Shown here in pieces: positions 42,497-50,742 of a DNA stretch of 54,454 nucleotides. The stretch is taken from the NCBI GenBank assembly GCA_003563915.1, contig PWTE01000246.1, positions 1 to 54,454 on the forward strand, written 5' to 3'. The position numbers and the translations under genes were made by a program. Numbering within the stretch: position 1 is the first letter of the stretch; each line of letters starts with the position of its first letter. Below the pieces are notes generated by a model. The model was not told where the DNA came from. It made no database searches and worked only from the letters and a program-made list of their open reading frames with translations. Source of the stretch: Nitriliruptoraceae bacterium (GTDB lineage Bacteria > Actinomycetota > Nitriliruptoria > Nitriliruptorales > Nitriliruptoraceae).

Positions 42497-43624
42497 GTGA
42501 CCCGCGCCTGGATCGCCCTCCGCCCGTCGGTGGTGCTGGTCAGCGTCGTCGCGCTGCTCGGTGTCATGGTCACTGCGGTCGACGCCCAGCCGAGCAGCCA
42601 GGAGGCGCGCTCCATGCTGGAGCGGGCCCAGGAGACCCTGGACGACCTGGAGAACGAGTTCAACGGTGTCGTCGACGAGTACAACGAGGCCCAGGAGCGC
42701 TACGAGCTGGCGCAGGGCCGGGTCGCCGAGGCGCGTGCGGAGCTGCAGGCCCTGCAGCGGGAGACCGATGCACTCACCTCGCAGACGGTCACACACGTCC
42801 GACAGCTCCACAAGTTCGGACCGACCGTCGAGTTCACGACCCTGCTCACCGTGTCCGAGCCCGGCGATGTCGGTGCTCGTGCCGCAGCGCTGCGGCGGGT
42901 ACTGACCGGACAGCAGGCCGATCTCCAGAGCCTCGCCGCCACCAGGACCTCGCTCAGCGCCGCACAGCAGCGTCTGCGGGACGAGGAGACCCACGCGCAG
43001 GAACTGGCGGCCGAAGCCGAGGAGCGGCGCGACCGGATCGAGGCCACCATCGAGGAGCAGGCGGCCGAGGTCGCACGCAACGAGCGCATCCTCGCGTCGG
43101 CCATCGAGCGCGAGGAGGCTGAGCGCCGCGCCGCGGAGGAGGCCGCGCGACGGGCAGCAGCCCAACGCCGCCAGGAGGAGCGTGCGCGTCAGCAGGCGGC
43201 GGCTCAGCGCACCAGCTCGCAGAACACGACGTCCTCGAACCCCTCCCCGAGCCCGGCACCGGCCGCCCGCGCCAATGCCCAGGTCGCGGTGGACGCCGCT
43301 CTGGCGCAGCTCGGCAAGCCCTACCGTTGGGGCGCGACCGGACCGAACGCCTTCGACTGCTCCGGGTTGATGGTCTACGCGTGGCGCCAGGCCGGGGTCA
43401 CCCTCCCCCGGACGTCCCACTCCCAGTTCACCAACCTGCGGTCGATCTCCCGGTCCGAGCTGAAGCCGGGTGACCTCGTCTTCGCCGGCTCACCGCGCGT
43501 GCACCACGTGGGCATGTACATCGGCAACGGGCAGATCGTGCACTCTCCTCGCGCCGGCCGCCCGGTCGAGGTCCGATCGATGGAGCGCCGCGATCTGCGT
43601 GGCTTCGCCCGGGTGACGGGCTAG
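42497..43624 (+). CDS. Coiled-coil NlpC/P60 peptidoglycan endopeptidase (RipA-like)
   Basis: A 375-residue secreted hydrolase that would cut peptide stems of peptidoglycan. A signal peptide ends near AVDAQP. A long coiled coil (about 40-240, Glu/Arg/Ala-rich) and a Ser/Pro linker precede the NlpC/P60 domain (257-375). The catalytic residues Cys288 (FDCSGL), His337 (VHHVGMYIG) and His349 (IVHSPR) are present. The coiled coil normally auto-inhibits or binds FtsEX-type partners; that is known from the family. GTG at 42497 with GGAG upstream. Confidence 0.93.
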   Translation: MTRAWIALRPSVVLVSVVALLGVMVTAVDAQPSSQEARSMLERAQETLDDLENEFNGVVDEYNEAQERYELAQGRVAEARAELQALQRETDALTSQTVTHVRQLHKFGPTVEFTTLLTVSEPGDVGARAAALRRVLTGQQADLQSLAATRTSLSAAQQRLRDEETHAQELAAEAEERRDRIEATIEEQAAEVARNERILASAIEREEAERRAAEEAARRAAAQRRQEERARQQAAAQRTSSQNTTSSNPSPSPAPAARANAQVAVDAALAQLGKPYRWGATGPNAFDCSGLMVYAWRQAGVTLPRTSHSQFTNLRSISRSELKPGDLVFAGSPRVHHVGMYIGNGQIVHSPRAGRPVEVRSMERRDLRGFARVTG

Positions 43625-43660
43625 GAGCGTTCCTCCGGCCCGTTGGCAGGTGGGTCACCC

Positions 43661-43882
43661 TCAGCCTTCGAGGGTCTCCTCGGCCAACCGACGGGCTTCG
43701 TCGATCCTCTCGACATCGACGAACAGCCGCGTACCCCAGTCGGCTGCCGACACGAACCGGGTGAACCGCCCCGAGCTCTTGGACCACCACACGATGCCTG
43801 CGGCCTCCAGGTGCTCCGCGATCCGGTGGGCGTTGTCATCCTCGAACTGCCCGAGTTCGACGGTCCGGACACGATCGCTCAC
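43661..43882 (-). CDS. Small DUF2007-like protein
   Basis: A 73-residue protein, predicted alpha/beta: VELGQFEDDNAHRIAEHLEAAGI, then WWSKSSGRFTRF and LFVDVERIDEARRLAEETL. This arrangement resembles DUF2007 (putative signal-transducing) domains; it is an assignment by pattern. No export signal. The GTG at 43882 and its neighbours give little start evidence. Confidence 0.65.
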   Translation of the reverse strand: MSDRVRTVELGQFEDDNAHRIAEHLEAAGIVWWSKSSGRFTRFVSAADWGTRLFVDVERIDEARRLAEETLEG

Positions 43883-43930
43883 GGATGCTCCGTTCGATAC
43901 CGGGACTGGCGCCGGCAGCGTAACGGGGCA

Positions 43931-45505
43931 TCAGTAGCCGACAACCGCCCCCTCGCAGCGGGGATCCGAGGCACCCTTGTAGCCCGCTGCGGTCACCTCG
44001 ATGGCGTGCGCGTGTCCGGCGCGGTGGTCGAACGCCTCCATGAGATCGATGTCGTGGCCGCGTGCCCGGAGCCCCTCGGCGACGTCGCGGGCGCGCGCCT
44101 CGATCGCAACGCTGCCGTCGGCCGGATCGACCAGCCACCTCGGCGCGTCGATCGCGTCCTGGATGTCGGCCCGACGGTCCACGATCCCGCCCAGCAACTG
44201 CACGTGGAACTGGGCCTGACCGTCGCCGCCCATGGTCCCGATCACCAGCCACGGTTCGCCGTCCCGCAGCACCAGGGAGGGGATGAGGGTGTGCATCGGC
44301 CGCTTGCCCGGCCCGATCACGTTCGGATCGGTCGGGTCGAGGCTGAAGTGCGCGCCACGGTCGTGCAGGCCGATACCCGTCCCCGGCACCACCACCCCGG
44401 ACCCGAACCCGACGAAGTTCGACTGGATCAGGCTCACCAGGAGTCCGTCGCGATCCGCCGCACAGAGGTACGCGGTGCCACCAGGCGCCGGCCGTGCCGG
44501 TGGCCACGCGCCGGCGCGGAACGGGTCGATGTCCTGGGCGATCCGCTGCAGGCGGGCCGGCGACAGCAGCTCCGTGACGTCCACGGCCATCGTTCGGGGA
44601 TCGGCGAGGTGGTCCTGCCGGTCGGCGAGTGCGGCGCGCACCGCCTCGATCTGCACGTGCGTGGCGTCGATGGGCTCCGCCGGCAGCGCGCCCCGCGCGG
44701 CGACGATCCCGAGTCCCGCGAGTGCCGTGACCCCCTGGGTGGGAGGTGGGAGCTCGAGGACCTCCACCTCGCGGTAGCTGGCGGACAGGGGAGTGCAGGT
44801 CTCGACCTCGTGGGACGCCAGGTCCTCCGGGGTCATCGTCGAGCCGTGGCGCTGGAGCGTCTCGACGATGGCCTCAGCGATCGGTCCGCGGTACAGCGCG
44901 TCGGGACCCTGATCTGCCAGGGTGCCCAGGGTGCCGGCCAGCTCGGTCTGGACGAAGCGCTCCCCGGCACGCATGCGGCCGTAGTGCTCGTCCCAACCGG
45001 GCTGGCCGCGGAGTCGTGCCCGCGCGCGTTCCGGGTACTCGGCAGCGTGGGGCGAGACCGGGAACCCCTCGGCAGCCAGGTGACGTGCTGTCGTCGACAG
45101 CGACCCGAAGCTGCGGCTCCCCCACCGCTCCAGCAGGTCGAACCACCCGGCGACGGCACCGGGGACGGTGACCGGCAGGGCGCCGAGGGCCGGCATGCCG
45201 GCGGTGCCTGGCAGCGTCTGGGCCGGGTCGCCGTGGCCGGCGTCGATCGCCGTGCGGACCGCCTCCGGGGTCGCACCGGCGGGCGCAGCCCCGATCGACA
45301 TGACACCCGTGGCCTGCCCGTCCCAGACGATGGCGAGCAGATCCCCGCCCACACCGCAGTGATAGGGGGTGACGACGCTCAAGGCCAGGTTGGCGGCGAC
45401 CGCGGCGTCGATCGCGTTGCCACCGTCAGCAAGTACGGCCTGACCAGCGCTCGAGGCGAGGTGGTGCGGGCTCGCCACACAGCCGTTCCCGAACCAACGT
45501 GCCAT
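43931..45505 (-). CDS. Gamma-glutamyltransferase-family protein (YwrD-like)
   Basis: A 524-residue Ntn-hydrolase precursor. Autocatalytic cleavage before Thr344 in PGGTAYLCAADRDG would give two chains. QSNFVGFGSGVVVPGTGIGLHDRG and GGDGQAQFHVQLLGGI are family motifs. There is no signal peptide, unlike the classical periplasmic GGT, so it is probably cytosolic as in YwrD-type enzymes. The substrate (glutathione-like thiols, acyl-amides) cannot be told; mycothiol-related turnover is a speculation. ATG at 45505 with GAGGA six bases upstream. Confidence 0.86.
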   Translation of the reverse strand: MARWFGNGCVASPHHLASSAGQAVLADGGNAIDAAVAANLALSVVTPYHCGVGGDLLAIVWDGQATGVMSIGAAPAGATPEAVRTAIDAGHGDPAQTLPGTAGMPALGALPVTVPGAVAGWFDLLERWGSRSFGSLSTTARHLAAEGFPVSPHAAEYPERARARLRGQPGWDEHYGRMRAGERFVQTELAGTLGTLADQGPDALYRGPIAEAIVETLQRHGSTMTPEDLASHEVETCTPLSASYREVEVLELPPPTQGVTALAGLGIVAARGALPAEPIDATHVQIEAVRAALADRQDHLADPRTMAVDVTELLSPARLQRIAQDIDPFRAGAWPPARPAPGGTAYLCAADRDGLLVSLIQSNFVGFGSGVVVPGTGIGLHDRGAHFSLDPTDPNVIGPGKRPMHTLIPSLVLRDGEPWLVIGTMGGDGQAQFHVQLLGGIVDRRADIQDAIDAPRWLVDPADGSVAIEARARDVAEGLRARGHDIDLMEAFDHRAGHAHAIEVTAAGYKGASDPRCEGAVVGY

Positions 45506-45534
45506 CGTGTTCCTCGTCCTCCGCTCCGGCGGCG

Positions 45535-45540
45535 ACGCTA
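45535..45540 (-). promoter_or_regulatory. -10 box (TAGCGT) for the gamma-glutamyltransferase gene
   Basis: TAGCGT on the minus strand, 30 nt before the ATG at 45505. It lies back to back with the tRNA promoter element. Confidence 0.4.
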
Positions 45541-45563
45541 CCTCGCCGTCCGGGCACTGCCTC

Positions 45564-45569
45564 TACGCT
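45564..45569 (+). promoter_or_regulatory. -10 box (TACGCT) for tRNA-Leu
   Basis: TACGCT ends nine bases before the mature tRNA 5' end. Confidence 0.4.
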
Positions 45570-45578
45570 GCTGATGTT

Positions 45579-45666
45579 GCGGGTGTGCCGGAACCGGTAG
45601 ACGGAGGGGCCTTAAAAGCCCTGGGACCTCGTGTCCGTGTGGGTTCGAGTCCCACCACCCGCACCA
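45579..45666 (+). tRNA. tRNA-Leu (anticodon UAA)
   Basis: An 88-base class II tRNA. The acceptor stem pairs GCGGGTG with CACCCGC, followed by A and an encoded CCA at 45664-45666. The anticodon stem GGGGC/GCCCT encloses the loop CTTAAAA, so the anticodon is TAA (UAA) and reads TTA codons. A long variable arm and the TTCGAGT T-loop are visible. In Streptomyces the same tRNA is bldA; here it reads very few codons because TTA is almost absent. Confidence 0.93.
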
Positions 45667-45701
45667 CTGCGCCTGCTCGACCGACCCTGCGGAGCTCGCC
45701 C

Positions 45702-47093
45702 GTGACCGACCGCCGCCCCAACCTGCTGTTCATCATGGCCGACGACCATGCGGCCCACGCGATCAGCGCCTACGGCAGCCACCTCGCCAAGACACCGGGG
45801 CTCGATCGCATCGCCGAGGGCGGGATGCGGTTCGACAACTGCTTCTGCGTGAACTCGATCTGCACCCCGAGCCGTGCCGCGATCCTGACGGGGACGTACA
45901 ACCACGTGAACGGGGTCACCGGGTTGGACACGCCGATGGACAACCGGTTGACGACCTTCCCGAAGCTGCTGCAGGCCGCCGGGTACCAGACCGCGATGGT
46001 CGGCAAGTGGCACCTCGGCCATGGCGGTATCCACGACCCCAGCGGGTTCGACTACTGGGACGTGCTCCCCGACCAGGGCGACTACCACGACCCGGAGCTG
46101 ATCCGGTGGAAGGCGGGGGAGACCGACGACCCTGAGGGAGAACGCCGGGTCGTCGAAGGCTACGTGACCGACATCATCACCGACCTGTCGCTCGACTGGC
46201 TGGCGGCGCGTGACCCGAACCGACCCTTCCTGCTCAAGCTGCACCACAAGGCGCCGCACCGCAGCTGGGAGCCGGCGCCACGGCACGCGCACCTCTACGA
46301 GGACATGGAGGTGCCGATCCCGCCGACCTTCGACGACGACTACTCGTTCCGGGCCAGCGCAGCGCGCAACGCACGGATGCGGATCGACCGCGACCTCAAG
46401 CTCGAGGACCTGAAGGTGCCGACCCCGGAGGGCCTCACCCCCGCCGAGGAGAAGCGGTGGAAGTTCCAGCGCTACATCAAGGACTACCTCCGGTGCGTCG
46501 CGGCCATCGACGAGAACGTCGCGCGGGTCCTCGACTGGCTGGACGACGAGGGACTGGCCGACGACACGGTCGTGGTCTACACCTCGGACCAGGGGTTCTT
46601 CCTGGGGGACCACGGCTGGTACGACAAGCGGTTCATGTACGAGGAGTCGCTGCGGATGCCCTTCCTCGTGCGCTACCCGCGGGAGGTGCGCGACGGTTCG
46701 GTGTGCACGGACATGGCGCTGAACGTCGACGTCGCACCGACGTTGCTGGACCTGGCCGACGTCGCGATCCCGGACGAGATGCAGGGGGTCAGCCTGCGTC
46801 CGCTCCTGCAGGAGCAGACCCCGCCGGACTGGCGCACGGCGATGTACTACCGCTACTGGATGCACGAGGATCCGGACCACAACGTGCAGGCGCACTACGG
46901 CATCCGTACCGACCGCTACAAGCTGATCCGCTACGACGGCGAGGGCGAGGGCCCCGAGTGGGAGCTGTTCGACCTCGTGGAGGACCCCTTCGAGGTGCAC
47001 AGCGTCTACGACGATCCGGCGTACGCGACCCTGGTGGAGCAGCTCACCGACCGGCTCTGGCGGATGCAGGCCGAGGTCGGCGACACCCCCTGA
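45702..47093 (+). CDS. Sulfatase (Cys-type, formylglycine-dependent)
   Basis: A 463-residue hydrolase of sulfate esters. The N-terminal metal site is NLLFIMADDH. The active-site sequence CTPSRAAILTG has Cys54 in the C-x-P-x-R signature and must be turned into formylglycine by a separate enzyme. GKWHLG and the late DQGFFLGDHGWYDKRFMYEESL are further metal and sulfate-binding motifs. The C-terminal WELFDLVEDPFE is typical of the N-sulfoglucosamine-sulfatase/DUF4976 branch. No signal peptide is evident, so it is probably cytosolic. The substrate is unknown. GTG at 45702 with GGAG upstream, only 35 bp beyond the tRNA gene. Confidence 0.9.
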   Translation: MTDRRPNLLFIMADDHAAHAISAYGSHLAKTPGLDRIAEGGMRFDNCFCVNSICTPSRAAILTGTYNHVNGVTGLDTPMDNRLTTFPKLLQAAGYQTAMVGKWHLGHGGIHDPSGFDYWDVLPDQGDYHDPELIRWKAGETDDPEGERRVVEGYVTDIITDLSLDWLAARDPNRPFLLKLHHKAPHRSWEPAPRHAHLYEDMEVPIPPTFDDDYSFRASAARNARMRIDRDLKLEDLKVPTPEGLTPAEEKRWKFQRYIKDYLRCVAAIDENVARVLDWLDDEGLADDTVVVYTSDQGFFLGDHGWYDKRFMYEESLRMPFLVRYPREVRDGSVCTDMALNVDVAPTLLDLADVAIPDEMQGVSLRPLLQEQTPPDWRTAMYYRYWMHEDPDHNVQAHYGIRTDRYKLIRYDGEGEGPEWELFDLVEDPFEVHSVYDDPAYATLVEQLTDRLWRMQAEVGDTP

Positions 47094-47327
47094 ACACCGC
47101 CTCCCGTCCGCCTGGCAGGGGTCGGCGGATCATCGGGCGCCGGCGCGGCATCCGCCCACGTGCCGAGATGGCGCGGCGGGTGTTCGCGGAGAACCAGAGC
47201 CGCAGCGGAGAGCCAGAGCCGCAGCGGAGAGCCCGGGGTGCTCGACCGCGCCTGGCGCTCTCCGGTGCACCCGCGGCTCTCCCAACGCCTCGCGATGTCG
47301 GCGGCAGCGCGTGATGCGCGACCATGA
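47094..47327. repeat. Intergenic repeat cluster between sulfatase and transketolase
   Basis: A gene-free 234-bp stretch between converging genes. A 19-bp unit (CCAGAGCCGCAGCGGAGAG) occurs twice in tandem at about 47194-47231. The motif GGAGAGC recurs, with two inverted copies GCTCTCC further right (near 47257 and 47276), so a stem could form across about 60 bp. No T-tract follows, so it may be a Rho-independent-like end or a protein-binding array. Confidence 0.55.
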
Positions 47328-49358
47328 TCACCGCGTAGCGAGCAACTCCTGGGCACGGGCGACGACCGCGTTGGCGGTGAGACCGACGAGTTCCGCGACC
47401 TCCGCGGCTGCGCCCGAGGCGCCGAACCGGTCGATGCCGACCACGGCGTCGGCGAACCGGTGCCAGCCCTGGGACGACCCGGCCTCCACGGCGACGGTCG
47501 GCCGGTCGGATGGGAGCAGGGCCTCGCGCTCGTCGGCGGGACGCGCGAGGAACCACTCCCAGGAGGGCAGCGACACGACGCACGCGCTCACCTGTTCCGT
47601 CGCGAGCGCCTCGCGCGCCGCTAGCGCCAGGCTCACCTCGGAGCCCGTGGCGACGATCGTGACGTCGTCGCCGTCGGCGACGACGCTGCCTGCCAGGTCC
47701 GCGTCCGGGTTGTCCAGCACCGGCAGCCCCTGACGGGACAGCACCAGCACGACCGGCCCGGTGGCGGTCACCGCGGCCTCGACCGCCAGCGCGGTCTCGG
47801 CCGCGTCGGCAGGCCGCAACACGGTCAGCCCCGGGATCGCCCGCAGGCCGGCGAGGTGCTCGATCGGCTGGTGGGTCGGACCGTCCTCGCCCACGCCGAT
47901 CGAGTCGTGCGTGAACACGTAGATGACGGGCAGCTGCATCAGGGCCGACAGGCGGATCGCCGGCTTCACGTAGTCGCTGAACACCAGGAAGGTCGCGCCG
48001 TAGGCACGGAAGCCGCCGTGCGCGGCGATGCCGTTGAGCAGGGCCCCCATGGCGTGTTCACGGACACCGAAGTGCAGGTTGCGTCCGTCGAGGTGGCCGC
48101 GTCCGACGTCGCCCTGGCCCTCCAGGGTGGTGGAGGTCGACGGGGCCAGGTCCGCGCTGCCGCCGATCAGTTCGGGCACCTCGGCTGCGGCGGCGTTCAG
48201 CGCGCTGCCGAGCGCCTTGCGGGTGGCCACGTCACCGTCGCTCGGCACGGACGCGCGGATCGGGTCGTTCGCGCCGGTGAAGGCCGGCTCCCCCGCCATC
48301 CGTCGGACGAACCCGGCCGCCAGGTCCGGGTAGGCCTCACGGTAGGCCTCGAAGGTCTCGTCCCACGCCGTGCGAGCGGCAGCGCGGTCGGCGACCTGCT
48401 CGCGCCAGTGGTCGTAGACGTCGGCGGGGACCTCGAAGGGGCGGTGTTCCCACCCGAGACGTTCGCGCGTCGCGGCCAGGGCCTCATCGCCCAGGGGAGC
48501 GCCGTGTGCCGACGCGTCACCCTGCTTCGGGGAGCCGTACCCGATGTGGCTGCGGACCACGATCAGCGCCGGGCGTTCCTCTTCCGCACGTGCCGCCGCG
48601 ATCGCGCCGCCCAGTCCCGCCAGGTCGTTCGCGTCGTCGACCTTCAGCACCTGCCAGCCGTGCGCCTCGAACCGGCGGGCGACGTCCTCGCAGAAGGCGA
48701 GGTCGGTCGATCCCTCGATCGAGATGTGGTTGTCGTCGTACAGGACGGTGAGGCGGCCGAGCCCCAGGGTGCCCGCCAGCGAGGTGGCCTCGCTGGTGAT
48801 GCCTTCCATCATGTCCCCGTCGCCCGCCACGACCCAGGTGCGGTGGTCGACGACCTCGAGACCGGGGCGGTTGAACTCGGCCGCGAGCTTCCGCTCGGCG
48901 AGCGCCATGCCGACCGCCATCGAGATGCCCTGGCCGAGGGGCCCGGTGCTGGCCTCGATCCCGGCGGTGTGACCACGCTCCGGGTGCCCCGGGGTCCGCG
49001 AGTCCGTCTGGCGGAAACCCTGCAGGTCCTCGATCGTCAGGTCGTAGCCGGCGAGGTGGAGCGCGGCGTACTGCAGCATCGAGGCGTGCCCGATCGACAG
49101 CACGAACCGGTCCCGGTCGGCCCAGTCGGGCGCCGCGGGGTCGTGCCGGAGCTCGTGGGCGTAGAGCTGGTAGGCGACGGGCGCGAGCGCCATCGCCGTG
49201 CCCGGGTGGCCTGACCCCACGCGTTCGACCGCGTCGGCGGCCAGGAAGCGCGCCGCGTCGATGGCGTCGCGCGGCGCACCCGGCGGGAGGGGCTCGGGCT
49301 GGCCGTGCGAGTGTGCGACGACGTCGTCGCGCAGGTCCGGGATCGTGATGGTGGCCAT
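47328..49358 (-). CDS. tkt: Transketolase
   Basis: A 676-residue thiamine diphosphate enzyme that moves two-carbon units between pentose and hexose phosphates. It has VGSGHPGTAMALAP, GDGDMMEGITSEATSLAGTLGLGRLTVLYDDNHISI (ThDP/metal motif), and the later HDSIGVGEDGPTHQP segment. Length is normal. It is the last gene of the leftward pentose-phosphate operon. The ATG at 49358 has AGGAG eight bases upstream. Confidence 0.97.
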   Translation of the reverse strand: MATITIPDLRDDVVAHSHGQPEPLPPGAPRDAIDAARFLAADAVERVGSGHPGTAMALAPVAYQLYAHELRHDPAAPDWADRDRFVLSIGHASMLQYAALHLAGYDLTIEDLQGFRQTDSRTPGHPERGHTAGIEASTGPLGQGISMAVGMALAERKLAAEFNRPGLEVVDHRTWVVAGDGDMMEGITSEATSLAGTLGLGRLTVLYDDNHISIEGSTDLAFCEDVARRFEAHGWQVLKVDDANDLAGLGGAIAAARAEEERPALIVVRSHIGYGSPKQGDASAHGAPLGDEALAATRERLGWEHRPFEVPADVYDHWREQVADRAAARTAWDETFEAYREAYPDLAAGFVRRMAGEPAFTGANDPIRASVPSDGDVATRKALGSALNAAAAEVPELIGGSADLAPSTSTTLEGQGDVGRGHLDGRNLHFGVREHAMGALLNGIAAHGGFRAYGATFLVFSDYVKPAIRLSALMQLPVIYVFTHDSIGVGEDGPTHQPIEHLAGLRAIPGLTVLRPADAAETALAVEAAVTATGPVVLVLSRQGLPVLDNPDADLAGSVVADGDDVTIVATGSEVSLALAAREALATEQVSACVVSLPSWEWFLARPADEREALLPSDRPTVAVEAGSSQGWHRFADAVVGIDRFGASGAAAEVAELVGLTANAVVARAQELLATR

Positions 49359-49423
49359 GCAGGTGCTCCTGGTTGATGAGGCAGATCGACGGGTGGGGTG
49401 CACGAGGAGGGGGAGGAGGACGG

Positions 49424-50128
49424 TCAGGTGGCGCGGTCATCCAGGCGGGCGGCTGCGGGCGGGTCGAGCAGCAGGAGGTCCTCGTCACGGGCGACGCGTG
49501 ACGCAGGGAGCCGCTGGTCGCCGGCCAGCAGGCGCGCCACCGCGACGGCCTTGCCACCGCCGCTGACCAGCCAGATCCGCGCGCGTGCGCGGCGCAGCAG
49601 CGGCCGGGTCATCGAGAGGCGTCGCCGACCGTCGTACGGTTCGGTCACCGCGACCTCGCGGTCCTCGACCTCCAGCACGTGGTCTCCGGGCACGAGGGAG
49701 GCGGTGTGCCCGTCGCCGCCGAGACCCAGCTGGACGACGTCCAGCATCGGCGGATCGCCGGCGATCTCGCGCAGCTGCTGCTCGTAGTCCGTCGCGGCCA
49801 GGACGGGATCACCACCCGCAACGTCCATCGGGTGCACGTTCGCGGTCGGGATCGGGGCTACCTCGAGGAAGGTGCGCTGGAGCAGGGTGTGGTTGCGGTC
49901 CTCGTGACCGTCCGGTGCGACCCGCTCGTCCACCTGGAAGAGGTGGACCCGTCCCCAGTCAACGTCCTGCAGCCGCGCGAGCGACGCCAACATGCTGGCC
50001 GGCGTCGACCCACCGGAGACGGCGAGGGTCGCCACGCCACGGGCATCGATGGCGGCGCGCAGGCGCTCAGCGATCACCTGCGCTGCGCGGGAGCCCAACG
50101 TGTCGGGGGGAACGACGTCCAGCTTCAC
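49424..50128 (-). CDS. pgl: 6-phosphogluconolactonase
   Basis: A 234-residue DevB-type lactonase that hydrolyses 6-phosphogluconolactone. It has LAVSGGSTPASML, FQVDERVAPDGHEDRN and the LGLGGDGHTASLVPG motif. It follows zwf in the pathway and in the operon. Its GTG start overlaps the phosphatase stop by 4 bp (GTGA). Confidence 0.94.
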   Translation of the reverse strand: MKLDVVPPDTLGSRAAQVIAERLRAAIDARGVATLAVSGGSTPASMLASLARLQDVDWGRVHLFQVDERVAPDGHEDRNHTLLQRTFLEVAPIPTANVHPMDVAGGDPVLAATDYEQQLREIAGDPPMLDVVQLGLGGDGHTASLVPGDHVLEVEDREVAVTEPYDGRRRLSMTRPLLRRARARIWLVSGGGKAVAVARLLAGDQRLPASRVARDEDLLLLDPPAAARLDDRAT

Positions 50129-50742
50129 GACGGCGCCACCTCGAGATGGGCCCGATCGTTCCAGACCCGCAGGACCTTGAGCTCACGCTTCCAGCCCAGC
50201 TCGCTGATGCTGCCGGTCCCGAGGTCCAGCATGCGTCCACCCTGCACCGGCAGCCCGATCCACCGCGCGGTCAGGGCTCGGAGCAGGTGACCGTGGCTGA
50301 ACAGCAGCGCGTGACCACCCGAGCGGCACAGCGCACACAGCTCCTCAACCAGGGCGTCGACCCGCTTCTGGACGTCCTCGGGGGACTCGCCGCCTGGCGC
50401 GCCGTCGCGGTAGAGCTCCCACCCGGGGTGGTCCTCCCGGATCTCCGGGGTGGTCCGGCCCTCGTAGTCGCCGTACTCCCACTCGCGCAGCCCGTCGTGG
50501 GCCTCGGCCTCCTCAGCGAAACCGGTCAGCTCGCAGGTCTCGGCCGCGCGCTGCAGCGGGCTGGTCAACACGCGGGTGAACCGTTGTCCGGCGAGGCGCG
50601 GCGCCGCGCGACGGACCTTGTCGCGCCCGCCGTCGGTCAGGGGCAGATCCGTCGAGCCGGTGTGTTGCCCCGTGAGGCTCCACTCCGTCTCGGCGTGCCG
50701 CACCAGGACGATGCGCTGCACAGGGGCGTCGTTGTCGCTCAT
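50125..50742 (-). CDS. Histidine phosphatase family protein
   Basis: A 205-residue phosphatase with the RHG-type motif VLVRHAETEWSLTGQHTG, an SPLQRAAET step and GHALLFSHGHLLRALT carrying the second His. EWEYGDYEGRT is a phosphate-binding segment. The substrate (a sugar phosphate or phosphoglycerate-like compound) is not settled. It sits between the sugar kinase and the lactonase in the pentose-phosphate operon. The ATG at 50742 overlaps the ROK kinase stop in an ATGA. Confidence 0.9.
   Translation of the reverse strand: MSDNDAPVQRIVLVRHAETEWSLTGQHTGSTDLPLTDGGRDKVRRAAPRLAGQRFTRVLTSPLQRAAETCELTGFAEEAEAHDGLREWEYGDYEGRTTPEIREDHPGWELYRDGAPGGESPEDVQKRVDALVEELCALCRSGGHALLFSHGHLLRALTARWIGLPVQGGRMLDLGTGSISELGWKRELKVLRVWNDRAHLEVAPS

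Noticed and set aside
45507-45701. Longer reading frame for the sulfatase starting upstream of the tRNA
   Set aside because: It would pass through the tRNA gene. The GTG at 45702 has a ribosome-binding site and is followed directly by the sulfatase fold.
45579-47093. tRNA-Leu as an attachment site of an integrated element carrying the sulfatase
   Set aside because: No duplicated tRNA 3' end, integrase or phage gene was seen within the window.
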